Source of the DNA: Gemmatimonadota bacterium
Lineage (GTDB): Bacteria > Gemmatimonadota > Gemmatimonadetes > Longimicrobiales > Gaopeijiaceae
Direction: 5' to 3'
Length of the DNA: 64,000 bases
NCBI GenBank assembly: GCA_028873595.1
Contig: JAPPOV010000028.1
Location: 26,978 to 90,977 of the forward strand
Part shown: piece by piece, positions 16,123 to 25,583 of the stretch
How positions within the stretch are numbered: position 1 is the stretch's first letter
Layout of the letters: each line of letters starts with the position of its first letter
Program-made: the position numbers and the translations under genes
Notes under the pieces: model-generated
Seen by the model: the letters and a program-made list of their open reading frames with translations, nothing else
Database searches by the model: none
Told to the model about the DNA's origin: nothing

Positions 16123-17193
16123 TCAGGGATCCCCGTCTGACCGCGCATCCCCACGTCCGCCCTTCATCACCACCGTTCGAACGGGGAACGGGATCTCGAT
16201 GCCCTCCTGACCGAAGCGCCGATGGAGACGCTTGATGAACTCGTGCCGTATCGGGCCCTGGCTTCTGAACTCACGTACCATCATGCGGATCTCGAAGTTG
16301 ACGCTCGAGTCCGCGAAGGCATTGAACAGGAACACCGGCTCTTCCCCCGGGACCCCGCCTTTCAGATCCTCGAGGACCCCCCGCGCAACCTCGAGGGCAA
16401 CATGCTCCACATGCTCGAGGTCGGATTCGTAGCTCACCCCGACGCCAACAGTCACCCAGAGCGCGGGATGTGGCAGGTTGTAATTCTTCACGCTGGCAGA
16501 GGCGAGCGACGAATTCGGGACGGAAACGAGATTGCCGTCGGGGAAGGTCTGGATCGTCGTGTTTCGCGCCCGAACGTCGGTCACCCAACCCTCCTCTCCG
16601 GAGCTGAGCTGCACGTAGTCTCGCGGCCGCACCTGCCGCGACAGGATGATCTGTACGCCGGCGAAGAGATTTCCGAGCGTGTCCTGCAACGCCAGCGCGA
16701 CCGCCAGGCCACCGATGCCGAGGGCGGTGATCAGCGGAGTAATGTCGATCCCGAGGTTCTGCAGGATGATGAACAGCCCGAGAACCGCGACTGCGCCCTG
16801 AGCGAGGTTCACGACAAGCGACGGCGAAGCAACGGCCCCTTTCGACGACGCGGACACGGACTCCACAGCACCTTTCGCCAGGCGCATGCCCCCGATCGCC
16901 ACAGAGCCGATCAACGTGATGATGATCACGTCCGAGAGAATCGGAACTACCCACGCAGGTTCGTCTCCCAGCGTACCAGCCAGGTACACGCCCGCCGCGG
17001 AAAGCCAAACGGTCGGAAGCCATCGGATCGAGGAAACCAGCAGATCGTCCCACGTGAACTGCGTCTTGAGGGCGAGCGCCTGGAGACGGGTCACCACGAG
17101 GCGCTCGATCAGATAGCCTAGGACGAATCCGCCGAGGACGAAGACTGAGCGCTGAACCCAGCGAGACTGCAGGAGTTCGGTAATCTCGGGCAT
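16123..17193 (-). CDS. MscS-family mechanosensitive channel
   Basis: Small-conductance mechanosensitive ion channel that releases solutes on osmotic downshock. The 356-residue protein has about five membrane segments; the pore helix and beta-domain are visible in ITPLITALGIGGLAVALAL, then QDTLGNLFAGVQIILSRQVR, DYVQLSSGEEGWVTDVRARN, TTIQTFPDGNLVSVPNSSLA and the C-terminal FEIRMMVREF / HRRFGQEGIEIPFP block. This is the standard MscS order. It faces a 155-base gap and the divergent prfC gene. Confidence 0.93.
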   Translation of the reverse strand: MPEITELLQSRWVQRSVFVLGGFVLGYLIERLVVTRLQALALKTQFTWDDLLVSSIRWLPTVWLSAAGVYLAGTLGDEPAWVVPILSDVIIITLIGSVAIGGMRLAKGAVESVSASSKGAVASPSLVVNLAQGAVAVLGLFIILQNLGIDITPLITALGIGGLAVALALQDTLGNLFAGVQIILSRQVRPRDYVQLSSGEEGWVTDVRARNTTIQTFPDGNLVSVPNSSLASASVKNYNLPHPALWVTVGVGVSYESDLEHVEHVALEVARGVLEDLKGGVPGEEPVFLFNAFADSSVNFEIRMMVREFRSQGPIRHEFIKRLHRRFGQEGIEIPFPVRTVVMKGGRGDARSDGDP

Positions 17194-17348
17194 AGTAGAT
17201 CCGATGAGTGTTCAAGGCGGGGTGACGCGTTCCTGGAAACCGAGCATCTTACTCCCGTTCCGCGTTCCGCGCCGCTTCCGTGACTACGGCGCTCGCCCTC
17301 GAGACGAAGGACGCCGAGCCCCTCATTCTCACGACCTGAACGAGATCC

Positions 17349-18968
17349 TTGGCCCTACCCTCAGCCGCGCTCGCCGACGAAATCGGCCGACGCCGTACGT
17401 TCGCCATCATCAGCCACCCGGACGCGGGAAAGACGACCCTCACCGAGAAGCTGCTTCTCTATGGTGGGGCGATTCGCGCAGCGGGCTCGGTGAAGGGTCG
17501 TCGTTCGGACCGACACGCGACGTCCGACTGGCTGGAGATGGAGCAGGAGCGCGGCATCTCGATCACCGCCTCGGTGCTGCACTTCGACTACCAGGGCTTT
17601 CGGATCAACCTTCTCGACACTCCCGGCCATCAGGACTTCTCGGAGGATACGTACCGAGCTCTGACCGCAGCCGACAGCGCAATCATGTTGCTCGACAACC
17701 GAAAAGGCGTCGAGACACAGACCCGAAAACTCTTTAGTGTCTGCCGCAAGCGGCGGCTTCCGATTCATACGTTCGTGAACAAATGCGACCGTGTCGGCGA
17801 GGATCCCCTCGGCCTGCTGGACGATGTTCAGGCGGAGCTCGGAATCGACTGCTTCGTGTCTACATGGCCGGTCCGCCGGGACGGTCGCCTGATCGGCGTC
17901 TACGATCGCGCGCGGAGCAAGGTCTGGCTCTACGAGGAGACCGGGGATCACGGCCGTTCGCGGCCTGATGCTCAGCTGGTCGATCTGGCTGGCGATGAGC
18001 TGAACGAAGCGATCGGACACGAGGGCGTGGAACGACTCTCGGAGGAAGTCGAACTGCTCGAGATCGCCGGTGCCGAGGCCGACTTCGAAGCGGTCGCCAG
18101 AGGTGAGGCCAGTCCGGTGTGCTTTGGATCGGCACTGACCAACTTCGGTGTCGACGTATTCCTCGAGCGGTTCCTGTCCCTCGCGCCGCCACCAGCTCCC
18201 CGACAGAGTACCGAGGGTCTGGTCGAGCCCGCCGAACATCCGTTCTCCGGCTTCGTCTTCAAGGTGCAAGCCAATATGGACCCCCGCCATCGCGATCGTG
18301 TCGCGTTCGTGCGGGTCTGCTCCGGAGAATTCGACGAGGGCGCCGAAGCCGTGGTGTCGCGCACCGGGCAGAAGCTTCGGCTTGCCCAGCCTCAAGAGTT
18401 CATGGCCAGGGAGCGTGTCCACGCGGACGCCAACGCAGTCGCAGGTGACGTGGTGGGACTGCTCGATCGTGGCAGCCTCCGGGTCGGGGATACGGTGGCC
18501 CTCGGCGGGCAGATCGAGTATCCGGGAGTACCGCGATTCTCCCCCGAGCACTTCGCCCAGGTCCATATCGAAGACGCGCTTCGACGAAAGCACCTCGACA
18601 GAGGGTTGAGTCACCTCGCCGAAGAAGGGACGATTCTGCTCCTCTTCGCTCCATCGATCACGGGCCCGATCCCAATCGTTGGCGCGGTCGGCAGCTTGCA
18701 GTTCGATGTGCTCCTCGACCGACTCGAACGCGAGTACGGCGTCTCGGCACGGCTGGAGCGACTTCCGTTCCACTGCGCACGTTGGGTCACCGGACCTGAC
18801 CAGGCCATCGACAAGGTGGCCAATGCCTACGGTCGTCGTCGTGTGGAGGATGCCGATGGGGCAGCCCTGATCCTCTTCGACAACGAGTGGACCCTCAAGC
18901 GCAGTGTCGAGCAGGAGACAGAGCTCACTTTTCACGACGTGCAGCCGAGAGTTCCGGTCGAACGCTAG
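17349..18968 (+). CDS. prfC: Peptide chain release factor 3
   Basis: Translational GTPase that recycles RF1/RF2 from the ribosome after termination. The 539-residue length fits RF3. GTPase motifs: HPDAGKTTLTEKLL (G1), RGISITASVL (G2), LLDTPGHQDFSEDTYR (G3) and VNKCDR (G4); the RF3-specific VKGRRSDRHATSDWLEMEQE segment follows G1. C-terminal domain marks include FAPSITGPIPIVGAVGSLQFDVLLDRL. The start is a TTG at 17349, which places MALPSAALADEIGRRRTFAI ahead of G1. Its stop overlaps the convergent PHP gene by 4 bases. Confidence 0.96.
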   Translation: MALPSAALADEIGRRRTFAIISHPDAGKTTLTEKLLLYGGAIRAAGSVKGRRSDRHATSDWLEMEQERGISITASVLHFDYQGFRINLLDTPGHQDFSEDTYRALTAADSAIMLLDNRKGVETQTRKLFSVCRKRRLPIHTFVNKCDRVGEDPLGLLDDVQAELGIDCFVSTWPVRRDGRLIGVYDRARSKVWLYEETGDHGRSRPDAQLVDLAGDELNEAIGHEGVERLSEEVELLEIAGAEADFEAVARGEASPVCFGSALTNFGVDVFLERFLSLAPPPAPRQSTEGLVEPAEHPFSGFVFKVQANMDPRHRDRVAFVRVCSGEFDEGAEAVVSRTGQKLRLAQPQEFMARERVHADANAVAGDVVGLLDRGSLRVGDTVALGGQIEYPGVPRFSPEHFAQVHIEDALRRKHLDRGLSHLAEEGTILLLFAPSITGPIPIVGAVGSLQFDVLLDRLEREYGVSARLERLPFHCARWVTGPDQAIDKVANAYGRRRVEDADGAALILFDNEWTLKRSVEQETELTFHDVQPRVPVER

Positions 18969-20308
18969 CCTGGGTTCCCGCCTGCGTACGATTCGCGGCG
19001 AAGGGCACGTCGTCTCCCGAGAAGTGTGAAGAGGCTGATCCAGACGAGCCAGCTGATGCGCTCGGGCCAACTCATCATTCGCAGGTGCGCGATCCCGACC
19101 CACGGAAGTGTCGTGGCCACCAGGAACGGTGATCCACCGTGATACGGGATGCGGCGCTCAATCACCTGAACGGCTCGCCGCCGCTCCTCGTGGAGCGTCT
19201 CTTCGATTCGATCTGCGAGCTCCTCCGGTCTGAGCTCTTGCCAGCCGGGAATCCGCATCAAGCTCCACGAGGCCACAGTCCGGCCCCAGCCGTGGAGATT
19301 CGACGCCCCGATCAGCGCGAGATTCATCGAGTCGGCGAGGGCCAGGATTTCCACCCTCTCGCCCTTCACCTGCTCGAGACCTCGAGGCGAGCCGTCGTTG
19401 ATCTCGATCCCGATCATCCCGGACGGAACCTCGTCCGAGAACGGAACCACTCGCATGAGATCGCCGGGCATCGTGAAAAAGAGCGTCGGTGGCGACCCAC
19501 CGTGGCCAGGTGGGTAACGTTCGCTCAACGCATCAGGATCCATGAAGACGGAGTCTTCATCCAGCGCGAAGACGTACCGATCCCGACTCCCGAGGATGTT
19601 CGTCGGGCGACGATAGATCCGTATTTCCGCTCCCTCCAGGAGGACGGTACGCTCTCCCGAAGTTGCCGGGTTCTCCACTGCTGATTCGTCGAAGCCCCGC
19701 CACGTGTAATGGTCGGTCACGTACGCCACGTCGAAGCCACCTGCCTCGTGCCATGCGCGGTTACGCTGGGGTGTGAAGAAACTCCAGCCGTCGTGCGAGT
19801 ACTTCGTATGGGAGTGGAAGTCGATCGCGACCAGATCCTCGTCGAGGATTTCAACACCTGTCATCGGGCGGGGAAGGAGCATTCCGGCGGCATAGAACGT
19901 GAGCAGCAGCAACAGGGCGGCACTTGCGCTGGCGATCTCACGGAACCCGGCGTGACCAAGGCGCGTCCAGCTCAAGGGGGGCGCGACCCGGCCAGAGCGT
20001 TCTGCCGCAACCGTGACCGCCTCTCGCAGGCGTCGCCGAGCACGTGACCTCCAGGACACGTACAGGGCGACAAGCGTGACCAGAACCGCGTAGTGCTGAG
20101 ACAGCGTGAGTAGCGAGAGGGTGTCCCAGACCGCAAAGAGTGGTGCGAGCAGCACCCACACGAGCGGCTCCGTTTTCACCGCAAACGTGATCGATGAACC
20201 TGTCGCAGCGTCTTGAAGTGGGGACAGCGAAGCGAACCCGCATAGCAGCACGACGGCCGCCATGCTGCCCCCGACGTGAACGATCGTGGGCTTGAATCTG
20301 CCCGACAT
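18965..20308 (-). CDS. PHP-domain membrane protein
   Basis: A 447-residue protein. Four hydrophobic segments fill the first 150 residues, followed by a PHP-type phosphoesterase domain: AIDFHSHTKYSHDGW near 163-177, FDVAYVTDHYTWRGFDE near 193-209, and later GIEINDGSPRGLEQ and LIGASNLHGWGRT. The histidines and aspartates of the first two blocks are standard PHP metal ligands. A further hydrophobic stretch near the C-terminus suggests the catalytic domain lies between membrane segments. Substrate unknown; PHP proteins hydrolyse phosphoesters. Confidence 0.8.
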   Translation of the reverse strand: MSGRFKPTIVHVGGSMAAVVLLCGFASLSPLQDAATGSSITFAVKTEPLVWVLLAPLFAVWDTLSLLTLSQHYAVLVTLVALYVSWRSRARRRLREAVTVAAERSGRVAPPLSWTRLGHAGFREIASASAALLLLLTFYAAGMLLPRPMTGVEILDEDLVAIDFHSHTKYSHDGWSFFTPQRNRAWHEAGGFDVAYVTDHYTWRGFDESAVENPATSGERTVLLEGAEIRIYRRPTNILGSRDRYVFALDEDSVFMDPDALSERYPPGHGGSPPTLFFTMPGDLMRVVPFSDEVPSGMIGIEINDGSPRGLEQVKGERVEILALADSMNLALIGASNLHGWGRTVASWSLMRIPGWQELRPEELADRIEETLHEERRRAVQVIERRIPYHGGSPFLVATTLPWVGIAHLRMMSWPERISWLVWISLFTLLGRRRALRRESYAGGNPG

Positions 20309-20361
20309 CAGTGCTGTGGTTCGTTCACGGTCCTCGCCACAGGCGTGGTCTTGAGACGCAT

Positions 20362-21051
20362 CTAGGCTCCCCCTCGAAGACGCTCCAGAGCCCTCAGGGC
20401 GTCACGGTGAGTCGGATGGATCTCGAGCACTGCCTCGTACCCTTCAATGGCCTGTTCGACCTGCCCCTCGTCCTCGTAGGTAAGCGCCCGACTGAGTGCG
20501 ATCGTGGCCGCGACCGGAACGTCCTCCACCCGGGGACGCTCCGACGGTGGTGCAAGATTCAGTGCCTCACCGAACTCATCGGCCAGTTGCACGACGACAT
20601 TGAGGAGCTGGACTGTCTCGTCGGTCTTCTTCATGACCGCGACGACCTCGGATGTCTCGACATCGACTGCGCGGATATCGATGCGAAGATTGTCGACAAT
20701 GCTCATCGCCTGACCGAGCAGGACGTACTGGACGCCAAGCAACCTCCCCACCTCGACCGCTACGGCGTCGTCGATTCGTCCGGAAAGGAACAGACCCTGG
20801 TCCTCGATCAGGTCGTTCAGCTTCTGGCGCTCCACGATCCGCATGCCATCTCGGCCGCTGAGTTCGGTGACGAGCATGGCACTGATCGCCTTGCCCAGAT
20901 TCACCGAGGCACCGCCTTCTCCCATCATGAATGCGCTGAAGTCCATCACGGCAACGGACGGGATGTCTTGCTGACCCTTCGCCTGAGTCACCTGAAGGCC
21001 CAACGCCATGATCGCTGCCGCGGTAGCCAGGACGAGGGAGGGTCTGCGCAT
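20362..21051 (-). CDS. CsgG/LpoB-like exported protein with TPR tail
   Basis: A 229-residue protein with a cleavable signal peptide (LVLATAAAIMALGLQVTQAKG) and no lipobox. The body matches the CsgG-type fold used by curli secretion and lipoprotein activators: IPSVAVMDFSAFMM, AISAMLVTELSGRDGMRIVERQ, LNDLIEDQGLFLSG, GRLLGVQYVLLGQAMSI. Residues about 180-225 form one TPR unit (ALTYEDEGQVEQAIEGYEAV). It probably acts in the periplasm. 53 bases separate it from the PHP gene downstream. Confidence 0.82.
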   Translation of the reverse strand: MRRPSLVLATAAAIMALGLQVTQAKGQQDIPSVAVMDFSAFMMGEGGASVNLGKAISAMLVTELSGRDGMRIVERQKLNDLIEDQGLFLSGRIDDAVAVEVGRLLGVQYVLLGQAMSIVDNLRIDIRAVDVETSEVVAVMKKTDETVQLLNVVVQLADEFGEALNLAPPSERPRVEDVPVAATIALSRALTYEDEGQVEQAIEGYEAVLEIHPTHRDALRALERLRGGA

Positions 21052-21530
21052 TCATTTCTCCAGGAACGGGGGCCTGAAACACCCCACAGAGCTCTGCTTG
21101 CTGGGGGCGCGAAAGGCAGGAGGGATCGGAACATTCCCTTTGTCCGCCCACCTGTACCCTGCCATAGCTTACGGCAGGGTCGACGGGGATGCGAGGACAT
21201 TCAATGCATCTCGCCACCCGTTGATCCTTCGCACGATTTGTCGCTCACTCCCGAAGGAGTCCCGCCATGACGCACGCTTCCGGACACCTCTCCGGGAACT
21301 CCTTCTCACCCACTGTCGAGGTCGGAGTGGCGCCTTCGTCATGGATGGTCACCGCAGCGGGTGACCTCCTGATGCCGTGAGCCCATGACCAAGAGGCACT
21401 CTGCGAAGCGCAGGCTGATGCCCAAGTCGGCTCACAGCCACTAGAATGGGCGTCCGATCGTCCGCGGTCGGGTGCCTTTTCGAATTCGGCTTCGGCCGAG
21501 TCATGTCGACGACCCTTCTACACCCTCGCC
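21052..21530. other. Intergenic region of 479 bases with one hairpin and a possible 37-residue ORF
   Basis: A hairpin pairs ACCCTGCC (21156-21163) with GGCAGGGT (21173-21180), lying in the presumed leader of the minus-strand CsgG-like gene. An ATG at 21267, with GAAGGAG eight bases before it, opens a 37-codon frame (MTHASGHLSGNSFSPTVEVG...) ending at 21380; I cannot tell whether it is expressed. The pfkA promoter should lie near 21400-21520. Confidence 0.4.
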
Positions 21531-22622
21531 ATGTCCGATATCCGCCGCATCGCTGTGAACACCGGAGGCGGCGACGCCCCTGGGCTCAACGCCGTCATCC
21601 GGGCCGTCGTCCTGTCCGCCGAACAGTTGGGTTGGGAGGTCTACGGCATCAAGGACAGCTACGACGGTCTGTTCGAAGACGACGGCGTCATCCGTCTCGA
21701 CCGCCACTCCGTCCGTGGCATCACACATCTTGGTGGCACCATCCTCGGAACCACCAACCGTGGCAACCCACTCAACTGGCCTGTAACGGCTCCGGACGGA
21801 ACCGTCACCTACGAGGACCGCTCGCAGCGCGTCGTCGATGCGATCAAGGGTCACGACATCGACGCGCTGATCGCGATCGGCGGTGATGGCTCACTCGCCA
21901 TCGCGCACGTACTCTCCGAACTCGGCCTCCCGGTGGTCGGTGTACCGAAGACGATCGACAACGATCTCGCCGCCACCAACCTGACCTTCGGCTTCACCAC
22001 CGCTGTGGAAACGGCCACAGACGCCATCGGCAAACTCCACTCCACCGCCGAAGCTCACGAGCGAATCATGGTCGTCGAGCTCATGGGCCGCTCGGCCGGA
22101 TGGATCGCTCTGTACGCGGGAACCGCCGGCACCGCTGACGTCATCCTGATCCCGGAAATCGCTTATGACATGGACGTCGTGTGTCAGAAGACCGAAGACC
22201 GGTACGCAGCAAAGGGATCGCAGTTCGCGATCGTGGTCGTGGCGGAAGGAGCCCACACGGCAAAGGGTTCGATGAAGTACCGTGAGACGGCTGAAGGGCA
22301 GCAACGACTCGGTGGCGTCGGCAAGATCGTCTCCGACCAGATTCATGAGATCACGGGCAGGGAAACCCGTGAGCTGGTGCTCGGCCACCTGCAACGCGGA
22401 GGAGGACCCAACGCCTACGATCGCCTGCTGGCGCTCCGCTTCGGCACTGCAGCGGTCCGGATCGTTCAAGCCGGGACGTTTGGGACCATGGTGGCTCTGG
22501 ATCCCCCCAACGTCCTTGCCGTACCGCTCGAAGAGGCAGTCTCGCGCATCAAGACGGTCCCGCTCGACTCCGATGTCATACAGACCGCCCGGTCCCTGGG
22601 AATCTGCCTGGGAGATCAGTAG
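21531..22622 (+). CDS. pfkA: 6-phosphofructokinase (group III type)
   Basis: Phosphorylates fructose-6-phosphate at C1, the committed step of glycolysis. 363 residues. Motifs: TGGGDAPGLNAVIRA (11-25) for the nucleotide site, GGDGS (117-121) and PKTIDND (139-145) with catalytic Asp143, MGRSAGWIAL and the LQRGG substrate loop. Gly120 corresponds to the residue that favours ATP, whereas Lys140 replaces the glycine of E. coli PfkA; this Gly/Lys pair is typical of group III (actinobacterial-like) enzymes, usually ATP-dependent. Exact phosphate donor needs assay. The next genes on the strand are an SSS symporter and its small partner. Confidence 0.95.
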   Translation: MSDIRRIAVNTGGGDAPGLNAVIRAVVLSAEQLGWEVYGIKDSYDGLFEDDGVIRLDRHSVRGITHLGGTILGTTNRGNPLNWPVTAPDGTVTYEDRSQRVVDAIKGHDIDALIAIGGDGSLAIAHVLSELGLPVVGVPKTIDNDLAATNLTFGFTTAVETATDAIGKLHSTAEAHERIMVVELMGRSAGWIALYAGTAGTADVILIPEIAYDMDVVCQKTEDRYAAKGSQFAIVVVAEGAHTAKGSMKYRETAEGQQRLGGVGKIVSDQIHEITGRETRELVLGHLQRGGGPNAYDRLLALRFGTAAVRIVQAGTFGTMVALDPPNVLAVPLEEAVSRIKTVPLDSDVIQTARSLGICLGDQ

Positions 22623-22741
22623 GCGGTAACCGCGACGTCGGATGAACGAAGCTCATCCCACAAAGAAGCACCCTGTTGCGTGGTCCCGGTGACGTCGGGA
22701 GCTTCTCTTCGCACCCTCTGACATCCTTCGCCCGGGCCCGC

Positions 22742-22867
22742 ATGACCGACCCCTCTCCCGACAGCGTGTCGTCCCAGGACCGCTTCAGGCGCACGCTGAT
22801 CCAGGTTCTCATCGTCCAGTCCGTCGCACTCGGCGTTCTCGGACTCCTGCAAATCCTCTACTCCTGA
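22742..22867 (+). CDS. 41-residue single-span membrane protein next to a sodium symporter
   Basis: Opens MTDPSPDSVSSQDRFRRTLI and ends with one membrane helix, QVLIVQSVALGVLGLLQILY. The stop lies 10 bases before the SSS symporter start, so the two are probably co-transcribed. Positive residues before the helix predict the N-terminus inside. Small single-span proteins are often encoded directly upstream of SSS transporters, which suggests an accessory subunit; that role is inferred from position only. Longer in-frame starts upstream (22676) add non-family-like sequence. Confidence 0.65.
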   Translation: MTDPSPDSVSSQDRFRRTLIQVLIVQSVALGVLGLLQILYS

Positions 22868-22877
22868 GACTGCGGAT

Positions 22878-24548
22878 ATGCACTGGATCAACTGGGTCAT
22901 CGTCGTTGCGTACCTGACGTACGTCGTCGTCGACGGCATCCGGAAATCGAAGGGGACTGACACCATCGCCGGATACTTCGCGGCGAACAAATCTCTGTCA
23001 TGGTGGGTGGTCGGCCTCTCTGTCATGGCCACGCAGCTCTCAGCCGTCACGATGATCGGAACGACGGGTCAGGGTGCCACAGACGGCCTACGCTTCGTGC
23101 AGCTGTACTTCGGACTTCCCCTCGCGATGGTGATCCTCGGGGTCACACTGGTCCCCCTACTTCACGGCTCGGGCGTCTACACAGCCTACGAATATCTCGA
23201 GCGGCGCTTCGACGCGAAGACACGGTCGTTCACCGCGTTCCTCTTTCTGCTTTCGCGAGGGATGAGCGTCGGCACCATCATGGCTGCGCCCGGGGTCGTC
23301 CTGAGCGCCATCTTCGGCATCCCGCTTGTGTGGGCCGTGGCCCTGATCGGCATTCCGACCGTCGCCTATACCATGATCGGCGGCGTTCAGGCTGTCGCGT
23401 GGGCCGATGTGAAGCAGATGATCCTCATCGTCGTCGCACTCGTGGCGATCATGGTCGTTCTGCTGGTTCAGATGCCGGTGAGCCCACACGACGCCTTGCA
23501 GATCGCCGGTGCCACGGGACGCCTCAAGACATTCGATTTCGGCTTCGACATCAATGAGCAGTACACCTTCTGGTCCGGTGTACTCGGCGGCACCTTCCTG
23601 ATGCTCTCGTACTTCGGAACGGATCAGAGTCAGGTTCAGCGATACCTGGCCGCGCGTTCCGTGGAGGAGGCGAACACGTCACTCCTCGTCAGCGCATACT
23701 GGAAGATCCCGCTGCAGGCTCTGGTGCTCTTCGTCGGCGTGGGCGTCTTCGTGTACTACCAGTTCGTTCAACCTCCCCTGCTGTACAATCCAGCGCACGA
23801 AGAAGCCGTAGTGACGGAGCGGGGAGCCGCGTACGACGCGCTGCAGAGCGAGTACGCATCGGCATTCACGCTCAGAGAGTCTGCGGCCCTCGAGGTCGCG
23901 GCCGCCGGCGATGAAGCAGGTGCGGCGGAGGCGATGGAAACGTTCCTCGCCCGGGAAGCCGATATCCAGACGATTCGCGGCGAGGCGCTAGCCATGGCCC
24001 AAGAGGTCACGGGCGAGTCGTCTCGAGACGTAAACTACATCATCCCCCGCTTCGTCCTGAGCGAGCTTCCGATCGGCCTTGCGGGGCTCTTCATCGCCGG
24101 GGTCATCGCTGCGGCGATGTCGAGTATCTCCTCAGAGCTGAACTCGCTCGCCACAACGAGCGTGATCGACTTCTATCGCCGATGGGTGGAGCCGGGGGCA
24201 ACGGATACCCACTACCTCGCAGTCTCGAAGGGAGCGACGGCCCTCTGGGGCCTCTTCGCCTGTGTGGTGGCGACCTATGCAGCTACGCTCGGATCACTGA
24301 TTGAAGTGGTGAACCGCTTCGGTTCATTCTTCTATGGCTCGATCCTCGGCGTCTTCCTGCTGGCCATGATTCCCCGCGCACGAGCCAACGGCGCCTTCGT
24401 CGGACTCATCGTCGGCATGACCGTCGTGGGCATGGTGAACTTCGGCACCGGCGTCGCGTTCCTGTGGCAAAACGTCATCGGAGCCGTCGTTGTCGTCGCA
24501 GTTGGCGTGGCGCTGAGTGGGGGAGGTCGGACGACGGCTTCGTCCTGA
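22878..24548 (+). CDS. Sodium:solute symporter (SSS family)
   Basis: Secondary transporter that couples Na+ entry to uptake of a solute. The 556-residue protein has about thirteen membrane segments. Family marks include the early MATQLSAVTMIGTTGQGATDG segment, YEYLERRFDAKTRSFTAFLF, YTMIGGVQAVAWADVKQM and GVIAAAMSSISSELNSLATT, which contains the Na+-site serines. A hydrophilic alanine/glutamate-rich insertion at about 305-375 is unusual and faces a loop. Substrate cannot be read from sequence; sugars, amino acids and nucleosides are all possible. It converges on the solute-binding lipoprotein gene with a 9-base gap. Confidence 0.92.
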   Translation: MHWINWVIVVAYLTYVVVDGIRKSKGTDTIAGYFAANKSLSWWVVGLSVMATQLSAVTMIGTTGQGATDGLRFVQLYFGLPLAMVILGVTLVPLLHGSGVYTAYEYLERRFDAKTRSFTAFLFLLSRGMSVGTIMAAPGVVLSAIFGIPLVWAVALIGIPTVAYTMIGGVQAVAWADVKQMILIVVALVAIMVVLLVQMPVSPHDALQIAGATGRLKTFDFGFDINEQYTFWSGVLGGTFLMLSYFGTDQSQVQRYLAARSVEEANTSLLVSAYWKIPLQALVLFVGVGVFVYYQFVQPPLLYNPAHEEAVVTERGAAYDALQSEYASAFTLRESAALEVAAAGDEAGAAEAMETFLAREADIQTIRGEALAMAQEVTGESSRDVNYIIPRFVLSELPIGLAGLFIAGVIAAAMSSISSELNSLATTSVIDFYRRWVEPGATDTHYLAVSKGATALWGLFACVVATYAATLGSLIEVVNRFGSFFYGSILGVFLLAMIPRARANGAFVGLIVGMTVVGMVNFGTGVAFLWQNVIGAVVVVAVGVALSGGGRTTASS

Positions 24549-24557
24549 TCGACGTTC

Positions 24558-25583
24558 CTAGCGCCCCCGGACGTGACGCTCCCATCGATCCAGCCATCCG
24601 GCTCGCTCGCGCTCGATATGGTCGGCCGCCAGTTCGTAGGGCCTCCACGACTGTTCCAGCTCAAAGCCCAACGGCACCCGGATTTCGTCGACGTCGCCAT
24701 AAGCCGGTTGCCACCGCGTCTCGAGCTTGGCCATCGTCCGTACGTCGAGCGAACCGAGGTGGTCGACGAGCGCTTCCGCACGTGCTCGGTGCTCGACCCC
24801 TGCGATCACCGCAACACCTCTCGCCAGCACTGGGGTCCCGGACTCGGGGAGTCGGTAGTGCAACCAGGAAGCGCCATCGAATCTCGTCGCTTCAGCGTCG
24901 GCGCGCGGGATCAGAGCCAGTCGAGACCGACCCGACTTGAGGGCACGCAGAGCGTCATCAGAAGATGTGGCGTACGCCTCGACCTGCCCATCGAGAGCGG
25001 CCAACCAGTCGAACCCCATATCCAGGTCCGACTCGCGCTCATACCGTGCGAGGAGCGATGTGACCATCCACGCACCCGCCGAAGAGCGTATGGGATCGAG
25101 CACCTCGATGTCATCCACCCACCGAAAGTGACGTAGGTCATTCCAGTCACTCGGAGCCCTGTTGAGCTGAAGGTCGTCTCGACTGAAGGCAATGACGAAC
25201 GGTGTCACCAGAAGGGCCTGCCAGGCATCATCACCACTCGGCTCGACCAGACTCGGCTCTCCGATCCAGACGGGACGGTACGGCACCAGAAGGTCGGCGT
25301 CGGCCGCAACCTCGAGACCGGCCACGTCCGCACCCCACCACACGTCGAACGGTGGCTGCCCGTCCACCCTGGGCGACTGTAGGTCCGAGAGCGATGCCTC
25401 GGTCGACTCGACGGTAAACCGCACATCGGTGTCGAGGTGAACCGCCTCGAAGCTCTCCTCCACGTAGTCGCGCAATGCCTCAGGCAGATCGGTGCGCACT
25501 TCGAGCGTAACCGGCCGAGAGTCCCCGCCGCAGCCGGCGAGGACCGCGACTGCGGCCGTCCCGAACAACACGCTCCGCTCCAT
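24558..25583 (-). CDS. Extracellular solute-binding lipoprotein
   Basis: A 341-residue periplasmic-type binding protein. From the ATG at 25583 the signal peptide ends in a lipobox (AVLAGCGG). The mature part has the two-lobe binding-protein pattern seen in iron/spermidine ABC receptors: FDVWWGADVAGLEVAADADL, LLVTPFVIAFSRDDL, APSDWNDLRHFRWVDDI, SAGAWMVTSLLARYE and RLALIPRADAEATRF. Its ATG shares one base with the stop of the PIG-L gene (TAATG), so translation is coupled. No ABC permease or ATPase is adjacent, which is odd for this family. Confidence 0.84.
   Translation of the reverse strand: MERSVLFGTAAVAVLAGCGGDSRPVTLEVRTDLPEALRDYVEESFEAVHLDTDVRFTVESTEASLSDLQSPRVDGQPPFDVWWGADVAGLEVAADADLLVPYRPVWIGEPSLVEPSGDDAWQALLVTPFVIAFSRDDLQLNRAPSDWNDLRHFRWVDDIEVLDPIRSSAGAWMVTSLLARYERESDLDMGFDWLAALDGQVEAYATSSDDALRALKSGRSRLALIPRADAEATRFDGASWLHYRLPESGTPVLARGVAVIAGVEHRARAEALVDHLGSLDVRTMAKLETRWQPAYGDVDEIRVPLGFELEQSWRPYELAADHIERERAGWLDRWERHVRGR

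Noticed and set aside
17361..19103. 580-codon antisense open frame through prfC
   Set aside because: Shadow of a high-GC coding gene; no family-like motifs, and the plus frame is unmistakable RF3.
21385..21444. Short basic ORF (MTKRHSAKRRLMPKSAHSH) before pfkA
   Set aside because: Only 19 codons with no ribosome site; not supportable as a gene.
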